The notes under the pieces: model-generated
The model's database searches: none
What the model saw: the letters and a program-made list of their open reading frames with translations, nothing else
Told to the model about the DNA's origin: nothing
Assembly: GCA_021307315.1 (NCBI GenBank)
Contig: JAJSPD010000069.1
Span: 176,063 to 240,062, forward strand
Length of the DNA stretch: 64,000 nucleotides
Direction of reading: 5' to 3'
Source: Bisporella sp. PMI_857
Lineage: Eukaryota > Ascomycota > Leotiomycetes > Helotiales > Helotiaceae
Translations under genes and position numbers: made by a program
Shown: in pieces, positions 1-11,222 of the stretch
Position numbering within the stretch: the first letter of the stretch is position 1
How the letters are laid out: every line of letters starts with the position of its first letter

Positions 1-366
1 CACAAAGTACTTAAGCTTTCACATTATTTTTTAAAGATGAGATCGTGCGGACTTGATTGAACATGGAGCTTTTATTTTCCTCCCATTTCTAATCTTTGTT
101 GTGTAAAATCTGTTTGTTTTTCCATTGTCCGACGTCTCTCTAAGCCGATCACATTGACATTCATGAGCGGTTGGCATGTCCTAGATAGTTTTCAGGCGTT
201 TCAACGAAAATATACATAAAAAATTAGGAGTAAACCTTGTGCTAATGTCCACGCATTTTACTGGTGCAAGGTTACGCTCTACCACTGTCAAGTGGTGGTT
301 GTGGGACTTCAATAATTAAATGCGATTCTCTTGCGTCAGTGGTCCAATAAATGGGAAGGAGGCGAA
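1..366. other. Intergenic, window edge
   Basis: No coding region is supported here. The stretch is the 3' flank of the Clr5-domain gene that ends at 367 on the minus strand. A short inverted repeat (CCACTGTCAAGTGG) lies near 280-296; nothing else stands out. Confidence 0.5.
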
Positions 367-2207
367 CTATTCTTCTTCTGTGTCATCACGAATCTTATCA
401 CGTTCCATAAGATCTGCCATCTCTGCCTTTATATCATCTGCCTCCTGTATGCGGCCATCTTTTCGAACCCAGTCTTCCAGTATACCCAGCAGATAGACAC
501 CCCAAGTGGCTGAAGTTGCCTCAAGCTTTGCGAGCATGGTATCCGCAGCTTCCCGTATATGAGCTTCTGCTATTGCCTTTTCTCCCATATGGTGGTACAT
601 GTTCGCGTTGAGATTGAGTGCGTTGACAAGATCATCAATATCTCCATACACTCGAGCATGCGCAAGATGTTGCTTTGCAATGATAATACCTTCGTTATAT
701 TTTCCTTGGAGACGCAAGTTTCTCGCTAAGTGAAACATGGCTTTAAAGTACGACTTGTATGTCCCATTGGATGGGTCTGCACTCTCTGGGATGAGGCTCC
801 GCAGAGCTGTCTCGGCGGCGGGGAGGTCACGACTATACTTCCATTTAGTGTGGAGTAGCCGTCCATTGACGGCAATCCCTTGATAGGATCCTATGTTTCT
901 TTTTAGAGTATTAACCATGCAGTCTAATGAGACAAGGAGTATTTCTCGAACTTGATCGGTGTTAACGGCTCCTATTACAACCCAGATTGTTCGCCAAGGG
1001 TGTCCATAAGGGAGAACAATCGCTGCCATTCTGCTTATGTAAGCTCTAAATAAATCATTGAATTGGTGGAGAAACTCAGATGGCTCATCCCAATACTCAA
1101 GCATCGTATTCACCAGGTTCATGTACGCTATGGGATTTTCATCTTCGAGTAAGGTACGGATCAAACCGCAAGCCATTGAAAGTACTTTTCTTGCTTCCAC
1201 AAGCATGTCCTTGGCGGCAAACTGTAGTGCCTGCTTAGTATATCCAACGAATTTCTCCAACGTCGTTGCTTTTGTTTCACTATCGGGAATATTGAAACGA
1301 TAGTCGCGATTCCCGGTTTTGATAAAAGCCGCTCTCCAGCACAGTTGTTCCATATACAAGTCCACATTAAAGAAAAGATTTTCAGGAAGCAGGAAAATTC
1401 TTGGTGATGAGGGCTGATAAGATGAAGCAGGATTGTCGTGTTGGCTATACCTCGAACTCTCATCCCATGGGCTATCTATCATCTCTGAAGGCTTGGAGTG
1501 GTGCGGTAGTTGATCTATGTTAAAATCTTTAGACGCTTGTCAATTTTATTGATATTTTTCTTACCAATTCTTTGTTGTGCCGCAGGCATATTATCAAATC
1601 CAGCGGCTTGTCCCATCTCTTTCTTCCATCGAATAATTTTCTCAACAGTGAGATTAAAGTTGCCCACACGGCTCTCTTCTGAGACGTCCTCCTTACTTTC
1701 TCCGAGATCATTGAGGATTTTTTGGCGGTCGCGTTTGGTAGTGTTCTTTTTCATTCCCCATTTCCGGCGCCAGCCAGAAAATTGTTTCTGTCTATATTCT
1801 TCTAGTCAATTAAAGCGTCTACTGATGGTAAACAGAAGAAAAGGAAGAAATCCCTCTAGTAACACACCCTCTAATAACAAACAATATATTGACACGCCAT
1901 ACGTCAACATGAAAGCGCTTCCTCCATTCATGTACTGAAGCAAAACCTACGTTGGATCGACGTTGTAATTTTCGAAAAGATATTTCCTGACATCTTCATA
2001 CCTCAAGCCCTCTTCGATATATAGTCGAGTTATCACAGGTCTAAGAGCTTCCAATTCTTGCTCAGTCAGTTGCCTTTTTGTCGTGGTTGGCTGAAGTAGC
2101 AAGGCTGGTTGGGCCATCACTAAATCGGATACGCCCGTTGCACTGTTGCGTAGACCTAGAATCCCTAGCTCTCCTGATTGAGATGACGTTTCAATCGACC
2201 CGCCCAT
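367..2207 (-). CDS. Clr5-domain protein with TPR-like C-terminal half
   Basis: Three exons are read as 2207-1951, 1791-1565 and 1514-367, giving 543 aa. Both introns have clean signals (GTAGGT...ATAG and GTAAGA...ACATAG) and each join restores frame. Residues about 50-102 match a Clr5 domain: a helix with RLYIEEGLRYEDVRKYL, then WRRKWGMKKN directly across the first intron, as expected for this fungal DNA-binding-like module. The C-terminal 370 residues are helical with TPR-like pairs (for example LARNLRLQGKYNEG). This combination is common in filamentous ascomycetes, usually as uncharacterised nuclear proteins named after fission-yeast Clr5. An in-frame ATG at 2273 would add 22 hydrophobic, low-complexity residues, so the ATG at 2207 is preferred. 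No truncation is seen. Family assignment is firm; biological role is unknown. Confidence 0.85.
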
Positions 2208-3029
2208 TCTGATGGCATCTTTAGACAAGAAAAGAAAAAGGAAAACGGGAGAATCAACTGGGTTTATTTTCATGTATGATGAGGAATCATGCAGCCTTGG
2301 TATTGTTGGTTACACCTGCAGCCTTGCTTTTCCTTATGCACCCTTCGATAAGCCATGGGCCAATTGCCGACTTTAGCAGTCATCAACATTAACATCTATT
2401 TCTTGAATCAACAAATGAGTACAAAAGCTACCTGAGGCATGTCTAGGGAGTGAATCGCAAGTCACGTGCACGGTCACAGCATCTTTAGAAGTCTGGTCCG
2501 TATACCTACTCGGGGCAGTGTAGGGAGAGGATATCGGGTCCTGTTTTCGCAGTAATATATCAATGAAGCCTTGCTTATTGTAAGCAAGTATGTCAAGACG
2601 ATGGGGAGGTAGAAGCCCCCCCGTCTGCCTATACCGCCTTCGCCCCAATTTAAGGCATGACCTCGCCCAGTAAAGTGACCCCACCTTTTCTCCCCAGCAA
2701 AAATGCAGAACCCTCTTAGGCCATCCTCAGCCTCTGGTTCGCTGAAGAAGCAACGCGTAGTGGCGCCCGGCTTGTAGAACTTCAAGGTGGCGCAGCAGAT
2801 GGCGAATCATTTGCATCATAGAACATGCAGCTCTTTTAAAGCCGCTTGGCTCTTCACGAGGGGATGATTTTAATGAACTTCGCAATCTTTTGTGTCTTGA
2901 TTCATACCAGCAGTCTAATTTGACTCATCAACAGACAGCTCGTTGACTACTGCCAAGGAATATAGAAGAAGTAGTGATGGCTCGACATTGAGTTCGCCAA
3001 GAGAACGTCACTGGGATCACAACTGCACC
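2208..3029. other. Divergent intergenic region
   Basis: This is the shared upstream region between the Clr5-domain gene (-) and the lipase gene (+). Minus-strand reading frames at 2373-2785 show no recognisable protein and no splice logic. No RNA gene seen. Confidence 0.5.
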
Positions 3030-4815
3030 ATGGCGATCTTCGGCAGGTCCAAAAAGAGTAAATCAACGACACCTGCTGCCCCTCTCGCCCATACAAAACC
3101 ACAGAATATCCCACTCAAATACTCCAGCACAGGAGGAGGCTCCCATGGCTACAGCCATAGCTATCCTGAGCCTCAACCGTCATCTTCACCCCCATACCGG
3201 CCTCAGTATGTGCCTCAGAACTCCTTAGCTCCTCCCCCGCAGCCTCTTCTGAGGCCTAAGAAAAGCGCATACGGCCTGGATAAGCTTTGGTTGGGTTCTG
3301 CTACGAATCTTTTGGCTAATAGCAAGTTGCCTGACTGCCCGCATTTGTATGAAGGCGCTGCTCTGTATGATTCAATCGCAGCAAAGTTTAATGCGGTTGT
3401 CACTCAAATTGATAGCGAGAGCTTCAGTGGGAAAGAGAGCGATCTGGCCATATACCAGGAACCGCAGCCTCTTTGGCAGCAGGAGCAACAACCATCCGGT
3501 TATGACAGCCAGATAACCAGCCAAGGGAAGTCGAAGGGGATGGTGAACAATTCCGTATCTTCTGCTCTGACGACAACGAATTACTTCTCAAAGGTCAACC
3601 TCTACGCGAATTCAAGGCTTCCACCCGATCTTCCTCCGATGAAACTGTAAGCCTTAGCATGCCATTCGGTCGCTTTCACTGACAAATTCAAGCTATATTC
3701 CGACGTTCCCACTACTCTGCTTGGCAGCTCAGTACTCAGAGCGCGTGTATACAAAGCCAGCCGGGCAAGAGAGAGAAACGCATGTTGATTCTGACTGGAG
3801 GATGGGCACTAAGGCGATGGTCATTAAATCCGTGCCCATGGACGACATGAATGTCATTGTATTTGCTATTAGAGGCACTCAGACTTTCATGGATTGGGCA
3901 GTAAATCTGAAGTCAGCACCAGTGTCTCCCCAAGGATTCCTAGTAAGAGGCGATTACATGTGATTTTATCTCACCACACTAACATAATGCCAGGATGACC
4001 CGGGCAATCTTTGTCATGCCGGATTCCTCTCAGTTGCAAAGAAGATGGTCAAATCAGTAGCAGCTCGACTACGATACCTCCTTCTGGAGGACCCAAGCCG
4101 TTCGAAATGTTCACTCCTCATTACAGGCCATTCAGCCGGAGGAGCAGTCGCTGCTCTGCTCTACTCGCATATGCTAGCAACAACTCCAGAAGCTGAATCG
4201 GAACTCAATATTCTGACTGGCTGCTTCAAGCGTATTCATTGTATCAGCTTTGGCGCCCCTCCCATATCACTTTTACCAATTGAGCGACCAAACAATCCAG
4301 CGCTCCGCAAATCAGTATTTCTATCCTTTGTCAACGAAGGCGACCCAGTTCCAAGAGCAGACAAGGAATACGTCCGATCACTCCTCAACCTCTACTCCAC
4401 GCCCGCACCAGGAAATTCCTGTATCGTGGACACTCTCACTCCTCCAAAGTTGCAGCCGCTCATCACGGGTCTGGGAGGAAAGTCCAGCAGCTCGCTCACC
4501 ATTAATAAAATCCGGCCGGGTTCCAAAAAATCTAATTCGTATCCACCACCCACGCAAGCACCACACTGGCCAGTGCCGGTAGCGACATTAAGTAATGCCG
4601 GGAGACTGGTGCTTTTGAGAGCCGTGCAGCGTTATGAGACGCGACCAAAAAAGAAGAAACCGATTCAGCAGAGAATGGATGAGGGCGTAGTTGCGCAGAT
4701 GATCTCTGATGAAGAGTTGAGAGGCGTCATCTGGGGAGATCCTGTATGCCACATGATGAGACTGTACGCAAGGCGCATCGAGGTGCTGGCTACCAACGCG
4801 GTGATTGGGCGTTAA
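3030..4815 (+). CDS. Class 3 lipase (alpha/beta hydrolase)
   Basis: Exons 3030-3646, 3693-3942 and 3994-4815 give 562 aa. Introns are 46 and 51 nt (GTAAGC...TTCAAG; GTAAGA...TGCCAG), each with a branch-like CTGAC or CTAAC. The start is the ATG in CACCATGG; the frame is open upstream but has no ATG. Residues 1 to about 170 are a Pro/Ser/Gln-rich, probably disordered extension. The hydrolase domain follows: AIRGTQTFMDW before the second intron, the nucleophile elbow GHSAGG (residues 334-339, Ser336), and likely triad partners Asp406 (NEGDP) and His542 (GDPVCHM), the last two inferred from spacing. This is the fungal lipase_3 fold acting on acylglycerols or phospholipids. No signal peptide or transmembrane segment is seen, so an intracellular location is likely. 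Substrate is unknown. Confidence 0.9.
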
Positions 4816-5966
4816 CGAGAGAAACGAGCCCTCTGGGATCTTTTGATTTACGAATATGGCGTACATGGTATATACCCACTTTTCAAAAAAATTACCCTCG
4901 TTTCTTTTGGAAATGTTTTACCCGCGACCTTTCATTATGGTGGGTACCTGTTCCGGTATTGGATTCTTGGTGTAGCTGTTATTGGTAGATCCATAATAAT
5001 ACACGATTAACGATATCCACCCGCTAGGCAACGCGGGTTGATCTTTTGGCACTTTTACATTGCTGCTTCAAGCACGCTCTACGTACCTCGAAATATGCGA
5101 AGCCACCTCCATCCACATGTGCTTTTGTGGGAATCTGACAGTGGCCAGTGCTCTCTGTTTCTTCTGTGGGCTTTCGTCCTCGACTTCCCTCAATCGGAGA
5201 AAGATCTGTGCACTCTAAGTCGTGCAGCAGGTATATTTCACGCAGCTGTTACAGCATGTTATGCTGCTCGTTCTGATCTGTTACTTTCGCATTAAGTCTG
5301 GTGCAATTGAGAAGATCCACCATCGCCTCCGCAAGTTGCAGACGCATTTCATTCTGCCTGTCTTCTTCCATACTTCCATTTCCCAAGATTATAATATTCT
5401 TGGGGCGCTATTCCAAGTCGTTCTCATTTTGGTGCAATTATTGGATCAAAATCGTGAATGCATTTTTTGGTTATAATGGGAAGTTATGGTTTATGGATAA
5501 GAAATGAGCGATTGGGTTAATAGATATCTAAAGACCTTCATGTATCGTTGGATTTATTATCCTTCATTGCTTTTCGAGACTCGGTAAATTTGATTTTGTT
5601 ATTCTAATCAGAATCAAGGCACAGATTTGTCCATGGGTCATCGATGGTCCTTGATGTTGCCTTGTCGGCGCTTACCACTTGATTTGTATGACTACACGCT
5701 AAGCATTGGCGGAAGAGAGAACGTACTTAAGGCGCTTCGTACTATGGCTTAGTATCTATGGATTTACTCGGTTTTCATTAATCCACGGCATTTAAGGAAG
5801 TTTCATTACTTTCTAAAGAGGCACCGTTGGTCTTGCCATCCCAGGTACATGTCAGCAAAATTCGTCTTCCATTATCCTACATTCGTTTCCTCCTCTTTCA
5901 AAAGCACATTTTCAACTGTTCAAGCATTTCTCTGAAGGGCCAAGATCATCCCTCCCCAGGAAAATT
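4816..5966. other. Gene-free interval
   Basis: About 1.15 kb between the convergent lipase gene and small membrane protein copy A. Reading frames here (for example 5038-5295) are hydrophobic but lack splice signals or recognisable motifs. No repeat or RNA gene is visible. Confidence 0.5.
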
Positions 5967-6443
5967 TCACACCTCCAACGCTTCTTCTTCAGGGCAAGTC
6001 AGGGTCTGGCGGTGCGAGCGTACTAGCCTTGAGAAAGCATCCAGGGCATCGCTGACGGCATTAAGAAGGTGGTTGTTATCATGAGGAGGCGTAGGGAGCG
6101 GAACATCGAGACGTAAAGAGTCTTCGATCAGAGAATGCGTGGATGAGGATGGGCCATGACGTCCCAGCTCAATATCGGAATCCGACGCTTCTCTTTCAGC
6201 TTGTACACGCAACTTTTTTATTAGCCCAAGGTTGATATTTCGTACTGTCACTACAGCTCGGCATGAAGGAACGTAAGACATACTCTGAATTGACCTGATT
6301 GCGAATCTACCATTCATCCATAAGTTGATAATAGCTACGAGAATTGCAACGTGGCCGAGCGCCAAGGCTATCGTATCACCAGTTGACACTGTATACTAAA
6401 GTATGCAGAAATAAAATTTGTTGGTAAAAGACTACACACGCAT
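5967..6443 (-). CDS. Small single-pass membrane protein, copy A (DALDAFSR-tail subtype)
   Basis: Exons 6443-6440 (ATG plus C), 6388-6284 and 6199-5967 give 113 aa. Intron 1 is GTGTGT...ATACAG (51 nt) and intron 2 is GTATGT...TACAAG (84 nt, with GGGCTAATA before the acceptor); both are phase 1. The protein starts MLSTGDTIALALG, continues into one hydrophobic helix (residues about 8-27), then a basic stretch (RFAIRS), an acidic linker (SDSDIELG), a Ser/Pro-rich region, and near the end NAVSDALDAFSRLVRSH. Copies B and C share this order and tail motif. By the positive-inside rule the tail should be cytosolic. Without the 4-nt exon no ATG precedes the helix, which supports the model. Function is unknown; I know of no named family that fits. 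Confidence 0.72.
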
Positions 6444-8073
6444 GTTTGATCGTGGGATATATCTAGAAGCGGTTCTTCAAGAGTTTCTTAATGAGCAAAA
6501 AATGACAAGGTAGAATTAAGTGAAATTATGTAGCGCGGTGGTTACGTTATTGAGTTGGGCAGGCAAACAGAAAATTGAAGACGATTAATTGGTTGGGGAA
6601 GTGGGTGGTGCTCATGCGATCCCCATGGTGGTATTGGTTGGTCCAGGACAAGGGATCGCTTACGCTTCCCAAAAGATTTAAGCTAACTCCGGCAGATTCT
6701 CGGAATTTTGATTGTCTACAGAATAGACCCGAATACTTTTTTTTTTCACTCTGTTTCACGTTATAGAGCTTGTAACCTCTGAGACTACTGTTCGGCATTG
6801 CACGCTTTGTGGCTACTGTAAAGCTTCGCAAACACAGAGCGTGCTGCAACGCCTGGGAGCATTCCTGCTCTCCACATGTTTTTCTGTTTTGTTGGGATAA
6901 ATTCTGGTCAGAAGAAAATTTAATCAAAAATTTAACAATATCAAATTAGAGTAACGTCAATAGAAGAAGATATGTATGGTAAGGAGTGGAGGTGAACGAG
7001 GATGCGCTTGGTTCGTTAGAGCCTGTTAGTGCTTTAGCTCCGTTTTCCAATTGTTCTTTTCCATCTCCAAGGAAAAAGCTCAAACGACAGGTTCTCAGCA
7101 GCGTGATCTTTTAGAGACGACCTGCTGAGCATTCCAGAATTGCCAGTCAGGAAATTCTAAGATGGAATACCAGGAGCCACAGGCGAGAGATGGGCTTTCA
7201 ATGAAGAGAGTTTCGGACAAGACATCTATAGAAGAAAGTTTACAGCTAACTACATCGGGTATTAATTGGATGAATACACGCCAGGGGGTAAGAAGCCAGC
7301 CGGGATTCTATGCGTGGGTATCACGCGCCGAATGGATGCGGTGTGGAGATCCATAAATGGATGTGGGGCATACTACAGGTAGCCACTCCACAACTACGTA
7401 CAACCAAGACCAGTCAACAATGATTTACCCTGTTTCTGAGCCTCACTGCTTCAAGTCGGGCGAACTGATGGTGCTGTATACAGTCCAGAGAGAGTTTTTG
7501 TATTCAATTAGAACAACTTCTTCAGCTCCCGCCAACTATCTCCTGGCTCGGTGAGCTTGAGTTGCTTTCGCATTATAGAATTTGTTTTTAAATCGCTGTT
7601 CCCACATCGAGGACATCCTGATCATAATCATCTTCGTATTCAAAGTCGAAATTACACGAATTAGCTGGCTCTCAGAGTTAAGTCGATTTAGGGATTACCC
7701 CCCGGCCATCAAGAACCCGAGTCGTGATCCAGCGGTGATCCAGGTGTGCCTTTTGAGGTGCGTTGCTACCAACGGCTCCAGCCTGCATCCTGGTTGCGCT
7801 CCCGCGGCTGTCGCCGGAGGAAGCGGGCACAACTTTCGTGGCTTGGCGTGCAAAACTTGGCCATATATTATCACATAAACGTAAAAGACCGTTCCTCGTA
7901 ATAAACCAGCTTTCTACAAATCGATGCAGCCGCACGTAAATGTGTGTATTTCTCAATTCTTCAGAATTTATTCCCTTTGAACGTGTCTTGACTTCGCCCC
8001 ACCAAACTCGAATTTCTAAGACTAATAGTGCTAAAACTGGCTCTCCATCCTGCAAGAACAAGAACATGGAGGG
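6444..8073. other. Gene-free interval between copies A and B
   Basis: No gene is supported. The frame at 6547-6927 (-) and several short frames at 7162-7878 (+) have no motifs. A frame at 7678-8067 (-) just downstream of copy B is hydrophobic and basic at its start, but cannot be joined to any initiator by plausible splicing. Confidence 0.45.
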
Positions 8074-8508
8074 CTATTGATGAGAACGCAGTAGTCTCGA
8101 AAATGCATCAAGAGCATCACCAACGGCGCCGGATATTTGGCTACGGTCAAGTTCACCTATAGGTTCCGGAGGCAGCGAAAGTCTTAATGATACATGCGGC
8201 GATTCTTCTGGAGTCGAAGGTTGGGCAAGAAATGGCTCATTTATGGACGCAAGTTCAAAATCGTCTACCGCTATTCGTACCATCAGCAAACTTATTCGTA
8301 TGTTAAGAATGAATTGTATCAATAACCCCTTTGAGATAACATACCTCTTCTTGATGCGTGGTTTCTAAATTTCCACATCATGTACACGTTGATGATGGCT
8401 ACAAGTATTGCAACAAGGCCAAGGGCCAGTGCTATTGTGTTATCACTCGACACTATCTTAATATGAGCCTTGTTAGATATATATCCATCAGCCAATTCAC
8501 TCACACAT
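8074..8508 (-). CDS. Small single-pass membrane protein, copy B (DALDAFSR-tail subtype)
   Basis: Exons 8508-8505 (ATG plus T), 8452-8345 and 8270-8074 give 102 aa. Intron 1 begins GTGAGT and ends AGATAG with ATCTAAC upstream (52 nt); intron 2 begins GTATGT and ends GAATAG (74 nt). Both are phase 1. The protein starts MLSSDNTIALALG, has one helix (residues about 8-29) ending in a basic segment (WKFRNHASRR), an acidic linker, a Ser/Pro-rich region and the tail GAVGDALDAFSRLLRSH, nearly identical to the tail of copy A while the linker has diverged. This pattern suggests selection on the two ends. A TATAAA lies 78-83 nt upstream of the ATG. The best-formed copy of its subtype; function unknown. 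Confidence 0.78.
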
Positions 8509-9142
8509 TTCAATGGTAGAAATTTTGTATGTTCGAAGTGAAGTTCTCTCTGGATGTAAGGTAAGGCGGAAAAGGTTGCCCATTGTTTATATGGAGTGCT
8601 CGGTTAAAATAATTAGTGACCCAACGCATGCAAGGCAAGGGTCAAGTCATTCATTTCGGTCCCGTTATATCGTGCAACCGAGATGGCGCGCTAGGGAATC
8701 GTAGGAAAACCACAGAAAAACCATTATAACTAATTAGTCTTTCCATACTATATTCGGTATCATAGGGCAATCATTCGCTTTTTTTTTTTTAGCAGCTATG
8801 GCCTCACACATAGTTTCTAGAACTGTTTACTGCGCTTTATCTGCGAAAATTTTCGATTTGGATATTCTGTATTCCGTGACCAGGCTTCAAAAGACACTAT
8901 TCCGATGTTTCATCACTGTCACGCCGAAAGGCAATATTCTCTTGGGCCGCCAATTAAGTCATGTTCGTGCTCCTCTATTTGAACCCAGGCTCGAAGGAGC
9001 GATGTAAAGCCGCTCTATTCTGGGAGATATTCTCTATCGTCAAGGCAGACCGCCCGTCTGCATGTCAGAGAAGAAGGTGCGCTGGTGTGGCTGAATGAGG
9101 ATTAATGTTAAGTGCTGACGTTATGATAGGGTCAGGTTTTTA
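8509..9142. other. Upstream flank of copy B
   Basis: Apart from the TATA box at 8586-8591 no feature is supported. A 69-codon frame at 8798-9007 (+) has no recognisable content. Confidence 0.4.
8586..8591 (-). promoter_or_regulatory. TATA box of copy B
   Basis: TATAAA on the minus strand, 78-83 nt upstream of the copy B start. Copies C, F and G carry a TATA-like motif at nearly the same distance, which argues for a duplicated core promoter. Confidence 0.45.
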
Positions 9143-9446
9143 GGGGAGTGATACACGCCCTCCTCCCCTTACTATACGTCCTCCCCCCCTTGTCTTTCGT
9201 CAACTTCCAACTTTAACTTCAACTTTTTTTAAAAAATATATACTAATATGGGGGTCAGACACCCCCCCAACCTTCCAACCCCCCAGAAACTAACGCTAAC
9301 GCTAACTACTAACCCTAACCATTGACTTTATTTACTTAGCAGTTGAAATTATACCTTTTTTTTAAAAAAAATCACATGATACTTTGCAAAATCACGAGAA
9401 AACAAAAGAAAAAGACAAGGGGGGGAAGGACGTGTATCACTCTCCG
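9143..9446. mobile_element. MITE-like foldback element with telomere-like core
   Basis: The left end reads GGGGAGTGATACACG and, after a 19-nt insertion, CGTCCTCCCCCCCTTGTCTTT. The right end, reverse-complemented, reads GGAGAGTGATACACG then TCCTTCCCCCCCTTGTCTTT. The arms are therefore imperfect terminal inverted repeats of about 35-45 nt around a core of roughly 200 nt with no reading frame. A clean target-site duplication is not obvious. The core includes CTAACG/CTAACCCTAACC runs at about 9285-9320. Size, inverted ends and absence of coding fit a non-autonomous DNA transposon; the superfamily cannot be assigned. Confidence 0.5.
9285..9320. repeat. Interstitial telomere-like repeat
   Basis: Degenerate copies of CTAACC (CTAACG twice, then ACTAACCCTAACC) lie inside the foldback element. 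They resemble TTAGGG telomeric repeats in reverse complement but are too few and too divergent to be a telomere. Confidence 0.4.
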
Positions 9447-10532
9447 TTTTCTAATGAGTTACGATATTTGGCTTTACATTCAGCCCTGACGTTGCTAACG
9501 ACGGATAAGGATAAGTTGCTGACATTTATGGTGGGTGTGGCCACACCAGTCAGCCAGTGAATCCTGACTGACTCGAAAATGGCCTGAATAGCCATCAACT
9601 CCCACTAAATCTCATTCGAAAATTCCGTTATTGAACCCATCTTTGGTATTACCAGTAGAATCTGCTTTTGAGTAAATGAAAGGTATCTTTTCAATCTCCT
9701 AATTTACTTACCACCCTTCTTGTGCGTATATATAGCCTTAATGAAGCAACGATACTATGGAACTTCAATTTCAACAAACAATAGCGGGCTAGACTTAAAT
9801 CTACAAAAAAAGATCAAATCGATCGTCACCAACAAGGAATCCCACAGATTAGCTATGGAATACGGTCAGGCTCCGGAAAAGCCTCAGCAGGCTACAAAGC
9901 CATCTGTCGTCGGAAGAGCGTTCTACTGCTTGACTACAAGCCATTCGCTAGCCTAGTTGAGGTGGCTGCAGAACGATCATGGGCGGCGCATCCGGTAAGT
10001 AATTGCTGATTGGCTATGATCTTGCCAAGGCTTCCAGTGAGTTTACTACATGGTAGATGCCGCCTACGGAGTTCGGCAGGTTCGATTTTTCCCTGATAGG
10101 AACCCACTACCCGAGTCTCACCTATTAATCCGAAGTAAGAGCAGTTACTTGCAGCTTTTCTGGGTGATCCCGTCAGCCGTCAGCCAACCCATACCCTTTG
10201 CAATAAAGAAGCACCCACGCTCGCCACCCCCTTCCCCCCCCCAACCCCCCCCTTTTTTTTTTTTTTTGGAAGATGATTCTCTCAAAGCATACAGTTTTCT
10301 ACGAAGTCAAAATACAACCACAGCATTAATACGAAAAGAATGCTTGGACTTTCGAGTTTTCAATAACTCGTTTGTCATTTTATCGCAAGGAGTTCCTTTA
10401 ATACAAGGCTGCAAGGCTCGGATTGCTGGCAATATATCTATATAAATTAGCTTTTCCCCTACAAGGCAACCAACTTAATTATGAAAACGTGTGCTATGCA
10501 AGTATTGCGTTACTTTACTATTATTATTGTGA
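9447..10532. other. Gene-free interval with polypyrimidine tract
   Basis: No gene is supported. A long C-then-T tract occupies about 10226-10267. Frames at 9720-9956 and 10050-10445 (+) are interrupted by this low-complexity tract and show no motif. Confidence 0.4.
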
Positions 10533-11222
10533 TTATTGTTGCCACATACACTGTATTTTCTTTAACTTTCTTGTTCGTGTCTTCGTGCTCTTGACTTCAA
10601 TGCATTTTGCCTCCACCATCACGAGACCTGCATATATGCCTTTGACTTCCGCAACCAACTGCTCTTGAGAGATAGGACGAGTTTCGGGCTACATAGCTAT
10701 ATCTGTTGAACAGGCTAGGTCTAAGGATCATACCTAGTCTATTGTAGGCACCGGTAGGCACCGGTAGGCAACGGTAGGCAACGGTAGGCAACAGTGTGAT
10801 GACATGTGAGTATCGTACCTCTATAAGTAGAGGGATTATCTCCTGTAGTTTAGGTTCTATAACCTTCAGCAATTGATACTTATTTGCCCTATACTCTCTG
10901 AAGGCCACGTGACTTTCTTCCTCTATTTGAACAATATCACATATCTCCTCGGCTTGGCCTGCATGATCTTGCATAGGAGCTGCTGGTCTACTACTTAAGA
11001 TGACTGATGGAAAAATGAACACAATTTTTGACGCTTCAAATGCTCGAGCACTTCCGAAAGGCGTATTGTAAGCGGCTATAGAGTATTGCTGGGGAAACGA
11101 ATCAAATGTTGTGTTCCGATTGCAGTAGCCGATGCCGTGGATTCATATTTTATCGCCATAGTGAAGTTCGGGCGTCGATAGCCATTCGGTATTGGACTAG
11201 GTTGTTGAGGCACTCGATCCAT
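10533..11222 (-). pseudogene. N-terminal fragment of an Est1-type DNA/RNA-binding protein family
   Basis: Two exons can be read. The first, entering at about 11083 after a TTTCCCCAG acceptor, encodes AAYNTPFGSARAFEAS, then a helical stretch with EEESHVAFREYRANKYQ and ending LQEIIPLLIE; it runs to about 10819. The second starts after TATGTAG near 10700 and encodes PETRPISQEQLVAEVKGIYA followed by GLVMVEAKCIEV before stopping at 10533. The VAEVKGIYAGLVMVEAKCIEV block is one I associate with fungal proteins carrying an Est1-like domain, from memory and unverified. The family continues for several hundred residues; here it ends after about 20 unrelated residues. An upstream stretch (ATG at 11222, MDRVPQQPSPIPNGYRRP) looks related but cannot be joined in frame. 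Most likely a truncated, broken copy. Confidence 0.45.
10744..10793. repeat. 10-bp tandem repeat, five units
   Basis: GTAGGCACCG appears twice, followed by two copies of GTAGGCAACG and a final GTAGGCAACA. On the minus strand the array lies inside the intron of the Est1-type fragment. Confidence 0.8.

Noticed and set aside
1510..1938. 142-codon plus-strand frame
   Set aside because: It is antisense to exon 2 and the introns of the Clr5-domain gene, which has clear splice logic and a recognisable domain.
7678..8067. Minus-strand frame below copy B as a ninth family member
   Set aside because: It is hydrophobic then basic, but there is no SSSD-IAL leader, no microexon and no matching tail.
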